From Paragonimus skrjabini miyazakii (Eukaryota; Platyhelminthes; Trematoda; Plagiorchiida; Troglotrematidae), in contig JTDE01001103.1 in assembly GCA_014338405.1 (NCBI GenBank), positions 20,501 to 84,500 of the forward strand: a stretch of DNA of 64,000 nt, given 5' to 3'. Of this stretch, positions 1 through 12,240 are shown in pieces. Positions within the stretch are counted from its first letter, which is position 1. Each line of letters starts with the position of its first letter. The translations under genes were made by a program, and so were the position numbers. The notes beneath the pieces are model-generated. The model searched no databases, was not told where the DNA came from, and worked only from the letters and a program-made list of their open reading frames with translations.

Positions 1-1322
1 GAGTCCAAACTGTTTATCTGCATTAGTAGCACTTTTCTATTCTTGTTTGTGACTTGCCAGTGTGAATCCCATGCGTATAATACTTATATATATTTCATAC
101 TGCGATACTTTATCGTGGTCATGCGAAGGGTGCAGGTCGTGCCGTTGTTGACTTACAAGATAAAGTACGGAAATCCGCAGGATCAACAGAGTATCAATGT
201 AGAAGTGATCAACGTTAGGCAGACGTGAGCAGTGAAGGGCTTTGCTGCAACTCTTGCAAAGACCGTTAAGCTCAGAGATAGGTTAAATACCAGAGCACTC
301 GTGATGTATTCCGGACAAGTTGTTCTGCCCGTGTTTTGCCTGCAGGCTTGAAGTTAGCACGAAAAAAATTGAAGAATGTAAATACGGGTGGAAGACAAGA
401 CAAGTTACTGTCTATATGGCCGACAGGGTTGATGTAGTTAGTTCTGGTCGGTGGCTCAGGTGAACCGGAACTTAGAAAACCAGATCAAAGCAGAGCAGAA
501 ACCCCCTCGGTTTCAGTTAACCTGAGGATGGTCGGGTAAAATTTGACTACCCGAAGAAGACAATCCAGACACGACATCGTTTATGTGAACAAAGGGAGGG
601 AAAATGGTAAGGAGCCTGCAGAATTTCTCACAAAGACGAGGTCTGTCAGGGCTGCAACAAAACAAATGAGAACTCCCAGAAATGAGCAACATTGTTAAGC
701 CCATAGAATTCCAGAGGATTGCGTGTGGTCAGGCGGGAACTACTGGGAACTACGTGCCCACATGAGGAAACCCAGCAAGGCGATCTAACATTTGTGGACA
801 AACAGTTACCTGGCCTTGGATAGAAACGGGAATGTCGTAATGCGGGTTATCATAGGACCTTACATGAGAGAAGCAGCTCAGTAAGGAAGAACAGTGCGTA
901 CCCATGGTGCGACGCTCCGAAGGTGGGTCAGCATTCCGGGACTTGTGACATTAAAGCGCGTACTCAGATTAGGTGGATAGAGTGGGTGTTTGCCGCAGGA
1001 TCAACGATTCCAGGGCCCTTGTTGGTGGACTTTTCAAGTTCTTGTCACAGACGGCTTCCTGACTGCCGCTGACGGAATAAAGCACCGCTACAATTGGAAC
1101 ACAAGTGCTTAACAGGATCAGTGGACTGAATAGAAAAGGGAGAGGTTTGGTAATAGCATTATGAACACAAAAAAGGAAACAGCATACCAGAAATCGTCGA
1201 ATGTTAATATCACAGATATATCACGGAAAATATGCACTGCCGGGAACGGATGGTTAGAATGGGGTAGATATAGGATATCTTTGGTGCAAACCCTGGTCAA
1301 TCAGTGCTTAGGTTTCGTCACC
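1..1322. other. No recognised gene
   Basis: Only short open frames (61 codons or fewer) occur here, and none resembles a known family. A few stretches look weakly retroelement-like, but I could not name one. The interval ends where the CR1-like LINE tail starts. Confidence 0.4.
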
Positions 1323-3620
1323 GATTAAATAATAATAATAATGGTATATTTCTCAACGCATCTGTGAGAAACGCGCTCAGATGGGCGTGATCAGTATACA
1401 CCTTGTAACGCGAACCGCATAATCGCATACCATACACATAATTGTTAATTGTACAATACACCAATTATGAAAATAAAGTAACAAAACAGACATAATAAGA
1501 GAAGAAAATTCCAGTTTATGAAGAAGCATTTGGCTCACTTGCTTTTGAAAAGATAGTTCTCAAAATTTTCAATGTTCGATAAGAAAGGCTGAGTAGTTAC
1601 ACTAATTCTCGCTTCAAAAGGTTAATATTGTTCTAATGGTCAAGGTCATGCCAAAAAAAGATTTTTCAGGATGGAGAAACTGAACAGTCAAAGAATTTCC
1701 CCATTAGTTGATGTAGACGGTTCCGGAAAATTGTGTAGAAACTTTTGTGAAGATGAAGGAAGATGGAAGGGCCCACATTTTTGTGGAGAAATAGACGATT
1801 TTCTGGAGTGGACTTCGTTTTTTCTCTAAATCAACGGAATTTCGCAGACCTCGTGAATTGTCCAACCAGTACGGGATTTTGTTTGTCCGGGCGTTATGGA
1901 ATGTTGTCTCGCGTTAAAATTTATCGTTGAATCAAGAATGAAAAGCAAAATTACGTGATGAACAGGAGAATGTAAAATGATCATGTGAAGTATGGCGAAT
2001 AATGGAATCTGATATTTTCCGACCGAACCATTTATATAAATTTATAATTTTGTGTTGGTTAATAAAATTTATATCTCTAGCAAACAATTGTTATTGTAGA
2101 ACGCTAAAATAGATCGATTCATAGCTTTTCCTATTATATGACTGCGGCCGAATTCTGATGTCGATTTAGTATATACGGGCGTTAGGTGGAATGGAAAGGA
2201 AGTTTAGCAACACGGGAAGAGTGTCAGATAGTCTGTTAGGATAGGAAGATGAACATGTTTGTATGTAATCATATGACGCGAACAGGCTAAGTTATGTATA
2301 TTTTTCAAAATATATTATTTTTCTTGAAAAGCTACATATATTTTTCTTAAACAGTTTTAACGTTCACAGCTATCGCATTGTAGTCTATAACTATACACAA
2401 CTGGTAATCATTAAGTATGGAGTAAGAATATTCCAGAATGGTTTGGTTACTACGAACGGGTGTGTGTATGATGTTACCATATGTTGGCTATCGTTTCGTT
2501 GTCCAGCTGCAAGTTTTTGACATAATTGTGCACAAGATCTATCCTACTGGAGAAATGATGAGTTTCGAAATTGGGAGATATCTCGAATGGTAAAGTTGAT
2601 AACTTTGATTAGTTCGAAGTTGATATGGCGTTGCGTAATGTGGTATAGACTTGTCCTCAGATGTTATTAGATGAGATCAGATGTTTAGATGTTATTAGGT
2701 CCGTTTTCGAAGATATCATCTTCAGGCAGGCTGAGTTTGAGAATAGACATGACGTTCCTTAATGTCAGAAATGTTTCTAAGCTTCGTTTGAATTGATGTA
2801 TATTCTTACTGGCTCTAATTGCATGTGGGAGTTTGTTCCACATGTAGGTATATTTCACTAGGAAAAAATTTGAACGCAGATTTTTACGAGATTTGAGAGC
2901 CGTCAAGGTGAACTCTTTGTTCCTGATGCCGTATTTGGAGCTATGCTGGGGGTGAATCGCGAGTTTGACAGTAAATTTATTGCCATAAGCTAGATTATAC
3001 ATGAGTGCAAGGTTCAGCTTGCGACGCCGTAGACAGAGAGGATCTAGTTCAAGCGTATGGCAACGTTCTCCGTAGTTCAGAGAAGACGGATAACAAACTA
3101 AACCTTTCGTGAATGCACGTTGGAGACTTCCCAGAGCTAGTCCATCAAACTTACGCAAGTGACTATATATGAACGTGCAGTACTCACATTAGGGTCGTAC
3201 GCACAGCTTATAAATGTGTATTCTAGCTGCAGGAAGGAAGAATGAGTGCTTAAAGTATCCAATCGTTTGTCTAGTTTTAGCTATTAAGAAAAATATATGT
3301 TCAGCAAAATTGAATGAGTTTGAGTAACGTATACCCAGGTCGCGGACTGAGTTGCCAGTTGAAATACCATGACCATCCAGCTTTGTAAAGTCCTCTGGTA
3401 TACGACAACCGTGTGCGACGATGGTGGATTTATTTGCTGAGAATTTCATCAGCCAAGTTTGACACTAAGACTCTAATGACATGAAGTCCTCTCGTATATT
3501 TTCCAAAGAAGAATTGAGATCGCCAGGAGGAAAAGTGTAGACAAGTTTGATGTCAGTATTGCAAAAGCATGGTAAAATTCAAGGGGTACGTCACGCTGTC
3601 TGGTCCGCAATGAGTCTAAA
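1323..3620 (-). mobile_element. CR1-like LINE, 5'-truncated: RT C-terminus, 3' UTR and ATT tail
   Basis: Read on the minus strand, 3620-2685 encodes the end of a CR1/jockey-type polyprotein: the region around the lost YxDD box (seen as TDIKLVYTF), PGDLNSSLENI, KFSANKSTIV, SVRDLGI and a terminal YMWNKLPHAIRASKNIHQFK, all typical of the RT thumb and C-terminal segment. The stop is near 2685. A 3' untranslated region of about 1.36 kb follows and ends in (ATT)n at about 1325-1338. Two other copies of the tail lie at 6217-7201 and 27727-28032 on the opposite strand. Small frameshifts and a missing 5' half mark it as a dead copy, probably 5'-truncated at insertion. Confidence 0.8.
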
Positions 3621-4880
3621 ATGCGGTCTAAAAATGGAGCCTGCCCTCAGATGTAAAGTCCTGGAGCACCCCAGCCCATAACGATGTTAAGGCTAAGAGA
3701 GGCGGCTAAGGGGCGAGGAGGTTATTGCTGGTCTACGTTAATAGGTTTAGCGTCGGTAAAAAGTGAGCGAACTTGCGTAGGACCTCGGTGGCGTCAAGGC
3801 ATGTAGCACTAACGGAGACGCGATTTAAGTCAGACATACAAGTAAAACGTTGTCGTTTGCAGAAATTTATCGTTTGTCATGGAAACAACGTAACTGAACG
3901 TTCTGACGAAAAATTTACAACCTTGATGGCTCGCTACTACGAACGACACGAGTATGAAGCTCCAACGGCATTACATGCACAGTTAGTGGGGTGTAGCTCC
4001 TAAACCAGGAGGGAAGACTGGCTGTCATTTGTGCGCATCCAACCCCCAGTTCTTCGTCGCCAGAGGACGAGAAGATGCTGTGAAAGCTTACATTAGTGAC
4101 TGCTATTGCTGAAAGTTTGTCTGTCCTTGAGGCTATTAATGTATTAGACATAGACTGGACAAGAGAATGTGCTTCAACAGGTTCATTTTGAGCGGAATTC
4201 CTGAAGCTCTTACAGTCCAAGATGCCGATGCCACACATGGAACAGGTGGCAAGATGGGGATTGGATAAAAACGTCGCAGTCTCAAGCTTTGTTATTTTCA
4301 AGTGTCCCAATGACGTTGGGCAAGCCACAGGTGCACCGCCTTTCGGTAGAGGTGATAACAGTATCCTTGAACTAAGGCTAGTCGCAAGAGGTATCACACA
4401 GGTTTGCGCAACATAGACGTGCAGGCGCGTCGTAGGGTGACTGGCAAGATGGATTGGATTTTTCACGGAAACTATGCGGTCCTAATTTGGTTCGTTATTG
4501 AAAATGATCCGACGACCTTGACTAATGATTTTGTTCTGTTGTGGCGAGCAGCCTGGAAGCTCGTTCTCTGCCGGTGGAAGGGTAGTGCAACGAATGTTCT
4601 ACCGAGGAAGCCTAACGTCTTAAAAAGTCTTAAGCAGACTGGTGCCAGGAGAGGCACCTACTGTATCTTGCTGCCTGATGGACGGCACAATCGATTCAGA
4701 AGGAAGTTAGCGAAGTGCGCAAAAAACGAACCCCTAATAATGCTACAGCTACATATGACTTAAACCAGCCCTGCAAGTGGCGACTGGACAAATAAACTAC
4801 TTCATGTACACAACTAGAAGGAAATGAAAGTGAGGATGAACATCAGGGTAAAGAAGGATATCAAGTAACGATCCGGTAAA
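3621..4880. other. No recognised gene
   Basis: Open frames of up to 183 codons occur on both strands and overlap each other, but no motif identifies any of them. The neighbouring LINE pieces suggest that this is also decayed repeat. Confidence 0.35.
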
Positions 4881-5078
4881 TTTCAGGTCCTCAAGGCTGC
4901 GGGGCCGAATGGACTAAACTCAGCCACATCTCTGGAAGCGGATTGCCTACCTGATGACTGGAAGCCAGTCGCGGTTGTCCCAATCCGTGGGCCAGGTAGC
5001 AAGAACAAAGCAGGAAATAACACACCAGCGAGTCTTATTTCTGGTGTACTGAGGACCTCAGAAAAAACAATCAAATAA
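4881..5078 (+). mobile_element. LINE reverse-transcriptase fingers fragment
   Basis: The plus-strand frame reads LKAAGPNGLNSA, then LPDDWKPVAVVPIRGPGSKN, then a degraded NYRPxSL-type motif seen as NNTPASLISGV. This order of KAxGPDG, DWKxAxVxPI and YRPVSLTS-like blocks is the N-terminal RT signature of CR1 and jockey LINEs. A stretch between the first two blocks is deleted, and the frame stops at 5076. I see no further domains of the same copy. Confidence 0.65.
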
Positions 5079-5459
5079 AAAATAATAGTACGTCTTTACC
5101 CGTTCACTGGAGCAGCGGTTTACTGCGGAACTGGGAGTATATTACTTGTATGGTACCCCCACCTCGAAATATTACGGTAAAAATCGGCAGCACGGGGTGT
5201 GTGGTTTCACAACGGATTCGATCTCAGTTTATAATCACATTGTTGTACATCTGCTCCGAGTATGTGAACTGCTGAAATGGTGTGAGTATGTGAGATGCTC
5301 CTGGTGTTGGAACATTTAACGGTAGTTGAGTACCTAGGGAGGCTGCACTGTTTTGTTGTATAACATTGGAATGATAGAAGGGAATATTATACGGAGAATG
5401 AAGCGAGAAATAAGGTAGAAAGCGACGAGGGTCGAAGAAAGTGAAAACAGGGAAAGTAC
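5079..5459. other. No recognised gene
   Basis: This is a short interval between two LINE pieces, with only trivial open frames. Nothing recognisable. Confidence 0.35.
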
Positions 5460-6180
5460 TTGAGACTATATGTGCTCGACTACCATCGGCCGTCTTGGAA
5501 CAATCTATCCATCCAGGTGCCTTTCGAATGCATCGACTGACGATGCCAGCACAATCGTCGCCGGAAGGGCATTCTACGTCGGACAGGCTCGGGTAGCAAA
5601 ACCATGCCGTCTACATGAGAGACTTCTACGTGGCTTAGAAACCTTACACGTATGGCGCTGAAGCTTACCGTACCAACGAGCCCGGAAATATTTGTGTTGG
5701 GGTGACTCGGGGACCATAGGATTTTGTATGTTAGTATAAGGTCGCCTCTCAACCACCTGTTGACTAGGAGGAATAGATCCAGTCTGGACGGACGACAAGG
5801 AGGATAGATCCTCAACCTTCTTAGTGGCCTGTCTCTGGATAGCCTCTAGAGTAGTAACGTCTTTTCCCTAGCACGACGCACATGCCTGAATATTAACTTC
5901 CAGCAGTGGCCTTACGAGTGTGCTTTAGATACATGAGAATTTATCGATTGAGAAACTCTTGAGAACTTTACTAAGCATTGCTAGCCTGATACTAGCTTTC
6001 TTTACCAGCAGCACAATGTTAATACTAAAGGAGGGGTCTGATGCAGCAGCGATGACTAGGTCTCCCTGATGGAAGATGGTGGCTAGGGTAGCGCCACCAA
6101 AGCGATGTGTCTTAATGACGTGGTGACGTGCGTGTGTAGTCTTCAACTTGGATGTGCTGACAAGCAATCCCGGTAAACTC
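5460..6180 (-). mobile_element. LINE A, C-terminal half of ORF2 (split copy)
   Basis: The minus-strand translation shows SFSINIVLLVKKASIRLAML in one frame, a typical RT thumb segment with the KKAS box. In shifted frames there follow RWLRGDLILTYKIL and RHTCKVSKPRRS, corresponding to the RRLRGDLI and LRGHxxKVxK motifs near the end of CR1 ORF2. Several frameshifts are needed. Together with 7202-8900 it makes one LINE in the same orientation, and the pieces are separated by the plus-strand LINE tail at 6217-7201. Confidence 0.7.
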
Positions 6181-6216
6181 CCCTGTCAGTAGTAAATAAG
6201 CAATCCCGGTAAACTC
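6162..6216. repeat. 19-bp direct repeat at the LINE insertion edge
   Basis: The 19-mer beginning AAGCAATCCCGG occurs at 6162-6180 and again at 6198-6216, 36 bp apart. The second copy abuts the first base that aligns with the inserted LINE tail (about 6217). It may record a local duplication made during insertion. No matching copy was found at the right edge near 7202. Confidence 0.7.
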
Positions 6217-7201
6217 TTACTCCACACTTAATGATTACCAGTTGTGTATAGTTATCAACCAGTTTACAATAGCCGTGCACGTTGAAACTGTTTAGAAAAA
6301 ATATATATAACTTAGCCTGTTCGCGTCATATGATTNNNNNNNNNNNNNNNNNNNNNNNNNNNNNNNNNNNNNNNNNNNNNNNNNNNNNNNNNNNNNNNNN
6401 NNNNNNNNNNNNNNNNNNNNNNNNNNNNNNNNNNNNNNNNNNNNNNNNNNNNNNNNNNNNNNNNNNNNNNNNNNNNNNNNNNNNNNNNNNNNNNNNNNNN
6501 NNNNNNNNNNNNNNNNNNNNNNNNNNNNNNNNNNNNNNNNNNNNNNNNNNNNNNNNNNNNNNNNNNNNNNNNNNNNNNNNNNNNNNNNNNNNNNNNNNNN
6601 NNNNNNNNNNNNNNNNNNNNNNNNNNNNNNNNNNNNNNNNNNNNNNNNNNNNNNNNNNNNNNNNNNNNNNNNNNNNNNNNNNNNNNNNNNNNNNNNNNNN
6701 NNNNNNNNNNNNNNNNNNNNNNNNNNNNNNNNNNNNNNNNNNNNNNNNNNNNNNNNNNNNNNNNNNNNNNNNNNNNNNNNNNNNNNNNNNNNNNNNNNNN
6801 NNNNNNNNNNNNNNNNNNNNNNNNNNNNNNNNNNNNNNNNNNNNNNNNNNNNNNNNNNNNNNNNNNNNNNNNNNNNNNNNNNNNNNNNNNNNNNNNNNNN
6901 NNNNNNNNNNNNNNNNNNNNNNNNNNNNNNNNNNNNNNNNNNNNNNNNNNNNNNNNNNNNNNNNNNNNNNNNNNNNNNNNNNNNNNNNNNNNNNNNNNNN
7001 NNNNNNNNNNNNNNNNNNNNNNNNNNNNNNNNNNNNNNNNNNNNNNNNTTTCATAATTGGTGTATTGTACAATTAACAATTATGTGTATGGTATGCGATT
7101 ATGCGGTTCGCGTTACAAGGTGTATACTGATCACGCTCATCTGAGCGCGTTTCTCACAGATGCGTTGAGATATATATCATTTTTCTTATTATTATTATTA
7201 T
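6217..7201 (+). mobile_element. Inserted LINE 3' UTR and tail (second copy, partly N)
   Basis: From TTACTCCACACTTAATGATT onward this region matches, in reverse orientation, the 3' UTR of the CR1-like LINE at 1323-2460, including CTTAGCCTGTTCGCGTCATA just before the gap. The sequence after the gap (7049-7201) matches the other end of that UTR and finishes in (TTA)n. The 713-nt N run at 6336-7048 is close to the spacing in the complete copy. It is a 5'-truncated LINE insertion that interrupts LINE A. Confidence 0.75.
6336..7048. other. Assembly gap (713 N)
   Basis: This is a run of undetermined bases inside the inserted LINE tail. Apparent long open frames through it are artefacts. Confidence 1.
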
Positions 7202-8900
7202 GTTACACGAATCATAAAGGCAGAGCACCCAGGTGTTTTTGGATGTATTTTGTCTTAAAGGTGTGTAAATCGTGCCAAATTTTCGTATCATCTAGCATAC
7301 ACCACAACAGGAGGGCGACTTACATCTGGGAGGTCGTTGAAGTAAACTGAGAATAATAGAGAACCCAGTATTGAGCCTTGCGTTTCACCAGCTTTGGCGT
7401 TGAATGACCTGGATAGCTCACCATTAACTTTAACCTTGTAACTGCAACAGAACAGGTATTGTTTGATCCGAACATAAACCTCACTGCATAAGCCCATATT
7501 ATGCATCTTGCCTGGCAGTATACTGGGATCGGCTTCATCGAACGCTTTCGTTAATTCTAAAAACAGTTTCAACAGCGAAGCATTCTTCGACAGCTTTTGT
7601 CCGCGGGTGAACTGCAGTCAGTAGGTTGGAAGTGCATGAGTAACCAATTCTGAAGCAGTGCTGCTTCAGTGCCAACGGCGAGTGAGTATTTAAATGGTTC
7701 CATACGAAGTCATCTACTATGCTCTCCATCACTTTTGACATGCTTGGTAGTAAAACAGTCGGCCTAAAGTTACCGGCGCTTGTTTGATCCCCACGCTTGT
7801 AGATGAGAGAAATGAAGCCATGCTTCCAAGTGGCTTTAATACAGCCAGTAAAATGATTTTCGGAACAAACGAGCAAGCGGCTTTGCCAGCTCATCTGCGC
7901 ATTTGTTCAGCTTGAGTGAGGGTATCTTATCAGGCTCTGGGGACTTATCAACGCTTATCAGGGGTAACTTAGCAGTTACATCGACCAGGGTGAAGTTAGA
8001 GGATAAGTCCGATAGACGATCAGGATGGAAAACCGTAGCGCATGGTTCCGTCTCGGCGGAGTTGCTAAAGATTGATACATACCGAACACGTAATGTCCCA
8101 GCTACCTCAGAATTAGAAGTGGAGAGCCATGTAGGTTCCATGAGAGAGGATTTAACAGTTTTCGACCTGGTCAAGAAAGCGATTTACCCAAAGAATATTC
8201 CAGGGCAGTCAGTGGTGGATCTTGCAAGTGACACTTGTTGAACCCTGCGGTAGGCGCGTACGTCTGCTGTGCACTGATTACGACCACACCTGTATGCCAG
8301 GTTTGAAGCGTCATTTCCTTGAAGGAAAAAGTGCATTCTGTGAGGCCCACTTCTCTTTCATCAGACGTTTGGTTGATGGTTTGAGCCAAGACGGTGTGCA
8401 GGAGAAGCATGAAGTGTGAAGTGGTACTAAACTAGTTATCGTTGTGGTCGGATGTAACACGATAGGATTCAGATGTTTAGCTACCATGCTGCGTTCTTCA
8501 GGTGGTGACCAGTTGGCTTAAGATAAGTGTTGCCGCATTTTTCGGAATTCGGCTCGTCCGAAATTGCGTCGAGCCGACAATAAGGGGCGAGTGATCGTAA
8601 CCTCACATATTAGGCGGGAACCGATTGTGGCGTGGTCGCTTGCACTTAACAGCGCAGCAACTTCGACTATATCCACCATGTGGGGTTCAGTAGCGTACAC
8701 CATGTCTGGTCGGGATGGTCTGTGTCCTCTCCACCTCGTGGATTGGTTGATGTGTTCGGTGAGTCCTACTTCCTGCACAAGATTGTAAAACCCAGTGGCT
8801 GCAGCACCGGATGTTAGCCCGGTGGAGAGATCTCAATGCATGAGGTTGAAGTCGCTTCAAACAATTGCTCGATATCCTAGGGTTGCGGTGACTCAACTAA
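7202..8900 (-). mobile_element. LINE A, endonuclease and N-terminal RT (split copy)
   Basis: On the minus strand, an endonuclease end comes first: SDFN-like box near 8850, QEVGLTEHINQSTRWRG, PDMVYATEPHMVD, then SDHATI. The linker around 7836-8174 follows with KSPEPDKIPSLKLNKCADE. RT blocks come next: WKHGFISLIYKRGDQTS, GNFRPTVLLPSMSKVMESIV, LTKAFDEADPSILPGKM and GETQGSILGSLLFSVYFNDL. Near 7288 the YADD catalytic box is broken by a one-base change that puts the last two aspartates out of frame. The frame is then interrupted at 7202 by another LINE's tail and resumes at 6180. The family is CR1/jockey-like. This copy cannot be active. Confidence 0.8.
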
Positions 8901-11819
8901 TGGTAGTGTACATTCTTTTATCTAATTCTGGGGTTGCTCACGGGGCACGATAATTGATGTTGCCAATGTCGCGCGATGAACGAGATGTCCTAACATTTGT
9001 CCACGGGACTCTGCGTAACAGGCTACACGACCTGATGTGGGCAACCAAACTGACTGGTGAGTACATCCAGAGCTCCTTCATATCCCATCGATCTTTTTAG
9101 CAGTAAGCAATGCCCTAGGATTCCTTCGCTCTACGACGACAGAGCTGGAACACATATGAAAGCTTTTGGTTTATATCATTCAGCTTATTTACCACATTAC
9201 TTTCGAAATATCTGAGAAGCCCAAGAAGATCTCGTGGCGATCAACCAAGCGAATCGACCTCATGCTTGAGTAGACCCAAGTTCAGAATTAGTGACTCGAG
9301 TGATTTTTCCGGTGTCCCGACAACGCTACTCACCTGAACACACTGGGTTCATGGTTTGGGTGTCCTCGAGTCCCCGAGTTTCTTCGAATCTACCAAATCA
9401 ACTCCTTGTTCAGGACGTTTTCAAGCGTCCAGTAATCTGTGCCTAGCTCAAGTCTTTTTCCGCATAATTCGCTTTCCCATTCTGCAAGTAACAATTTCTC
9501 TTGCCCCAACTGTACCTTGAGAAGTGAGAAAGTAAAAAATTCTGGTGGAACACAAGGTTTGTAGACTCCTTCTAACTCCCACGGTCATTGTACTCCCGAA
9601 TCGGATTCCTGCATAAATGCCCGTACCCAAATCACATCGCGATTATAAAAAAACAGCACCAATATAATCGATCCCAACCGGATCCTTGATTGCATAAAAA
9701 ATAGGATAAAGCAAGTTGCCCAAATTAAAAGAATCATGTACACCACGGAGTAGCTGAATTCTTGATAGCGCTGAGTTTGAGTTTGGGGGTGTAAAATGGA
9801 GAAGCAGCATATGTTCGGTCAGCAGCCGCATTTTCGACAAGGGAGGGACAACTCGAAACATTTTGTGGCGTGGAGGACTGCCCAAAGTGACAACGTTGGG
9901 TGACAGCCGTGTTGCTACTGGTATTATGATCAAGCACAAACGATAGTACAATCTGAATCGTTTTGAACTCAGAACAGCCGTGCACTAGCCATCCAATAGA
10001 TGCGGGCGATTGGATATTTCGAAGGACACGAATTTAGCAAAAGCCTTGAGGTCTTGTGACTCAATCACTGCTAAACCACTCCTGGCAACCTCAAAAAAAT
10101 TACTCAGTAACGCCTAATCCGCGACTGCAATAATGCCCATTCAGACGGTCGGGTTAGCGAGACTGTACTTCAGGTCTAAAGGAAACTTCAGAAGAGGCGG
10201 TCGAAAGGACTGAATATTATACGGTGCTGTTGACGAAATTACAATAAAAGCGTTCTCTCACCCTAAATGTGAACTAACTAGATGCAAAAATTGTCCAGGA
10301 AAAAAGGCGTTTAAAATGAGGCAACCAAAAACGAGTCCAAAAATCACTTCCAATTGACGGAAAACTAGCTCAGTAAAACAATCGGGTGCGGGTGAAGGTG
10401 AAGCGTATCAAACAATATCGAAAAAGAAAGTTTCAATTGATTAGCAACTATAGTTACAAAAAAAGAAAACGGATATTTTGTGCAGTTATGGTACAAAATT
10501 CATCGTGATTATTTACTGCAAATTGCGAAGAGAAATAAGGGTAAATTTATGATCGGCTTTCTACGAACAAATAAAACACGTCTCAGCAAACTCAACGTTC
10601 TGCATCATACCAAACGTAAAGCGACACGCTTGCCGAAATGCGCCCCAGCAACTCTGAAATCCCGTATAACATCGTCAATGAGGTCTTCCATTATCTTGGA
10701 AAACTGTCAACCACGCTGCCGTACGGTAGTTTTGTGAGTCCCAACCGTCTCATGACTTGTGGACTGAGGGGACCGTGCGTGTTTCCCACTCGATCAGCAC
10801 TCTGTTTATCTTCATAGTCGGAGTAAGTGAGGTGAGTAGTGGCTGTGACACAAAGTGCTCCCGTTATTTAGACATTAATAGTATTATTGACACCTGGGAA
10901 CTTCCATACTGATGGATGCAACTGATTAGGTCGCGTGCATTCAGGCTGAGGCTAAACAGGCCGAGACTTTGCTTCGTAAATTCCGTTGACAAGACAGTGT
11001 TTGATCGTTATTAACTTCTGGTTGCACACATCAGATTATGATGCCTTAGTGTCGAGCAAGCGTTTGTGCTGCCTGCAAATTGCTAACAGTGTTAGAAACA
11101 AACCATCTTGAAGCAACACTCAGGCACACACCGACCGCTGCATTCAAAACGAGACTTGATCAGGAATACTTCCGTACTATTGTGTAAGCAATGAAATGTG
11201 GAAAACAAGCAGCTACATACCTCAACCTTGACAGTTAGTATCAACAGTGAACCTATGCCGAGAACACACAAATCGATTGCTGAGAAGTGAATGTACGCTG
11301 GTACCTTAAAGGTCCTTCGATGAATCGAACAGAACAGTAAAGGATCGCACACGGTGAAGCACGCCAAATAACAGCAGATAAGTTGCGCGGTGACTTTTAG
11401 ATCAGTAGAACGATATGCACTTGTATATTTGGTTGAGGTGCAAACTCAAGAGGGGACAAAGTAGGAAATTTGGGCATCAGAAAGGCTCGGGAAGATTCTT
11501 CAACAAGAATGTGAAAATTCTATGGTATTTTTATCGCACGGTCACCAAAATTGTTAAAAGGTTCCCAGTTAGAATTGGAGGTACAACGATGTGTTATTTT
11601 ACCACACTCGAAAAGAAGCGATCACTAAGAATTTATTCCAAACATCTATGGATCATTTTTTAGTGGATGATGATCGGAAGTCAAATGGAACATGTGGACA
11701 GTGCAGGATACGGCCATACTATAGGTTTTTTAAATAGTGCTCAGAAGCAAGTGTTGAAAAATCGCGGCCTCCCGGAACGAAAGCAAAAACCAGTCTTCGT
11801 GACACAAAGCGAATCTCGA
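8901..11819. other. No recognised gene
   Basis: The interval holds open frames of up to about 100 codons on both strands, none with a recognised motif. The first few hundred bases may be further eroded LINE A endonuclease. Nothing else can be supported. Confidence 0.35.
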
Positions 11820-12240
11820 TTTCATATAGATTGAACATCGCCCACAATTGATCGCAGCTGTTGCATCGCCATAGACTTTCCAGTCGGCCCCTCTCGAAAA
11901 GAAGCACTAGACTCGAATTTCGCTCTCATTAAAGCTCGTCAGTAGTGTATATCATCGCCACTGCCGGGACTTGAACCACGGACATTCTGTTCATGAGGCA
12001 ACCGTGTTTACCACTGCGCCATTGACCTCACGTTAGACACGATCGAATTAGCATAGGAGAACGTTCATCCACTTTCGCTTGTGAGTAATGGTCAGGTTGC
12101 CCGATCGCCTCGAGAGGAGACACAGTTACTGTCTGTTAACTCCAATTGATGACCCCTCGACTAGGACTTCTCTCTAAGTTGAAATCACAGAAATCATTGA
12201 CTTGTTGAGCGGTATTTGAATACTGATGAGCAGTAGGGGA
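11820..12240 (-). repeat. tRNA-like SINE unit (left arm of inverted pair)
   Basis: On the minus strand this carries an A-box-like TGGCGCAGTGGT (complement of 12010-12021) and an exact B box GGTTCAAGTCC (complement of 11967-11977), spaced as in a tRNA gene. Between them is TTGCCTCATGAACAG, with a CAT at about the anticodon position, suggesting a methionine-type tRNA ancestor. A leader of about 150-190 nt precedes the tRNA-like head. A body of about 150 nt follows, containing GAGAGCGAAATTCGAGTCTA. I infer an RNA polymerase III-type SINE. Confidence 0.75.

Noticed and set aside
3915..4466. 183-codon minus-strand open frame
   Set aside because: It is the longest intergenic frame on the left, but it has no recognised motif, it overlaps open frames on the other strand and it lies between LINE remnants.
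6282..7079. Long open frames across the N run
   Set aside because: They consist almost entirely of undetermined bases and carry no information.
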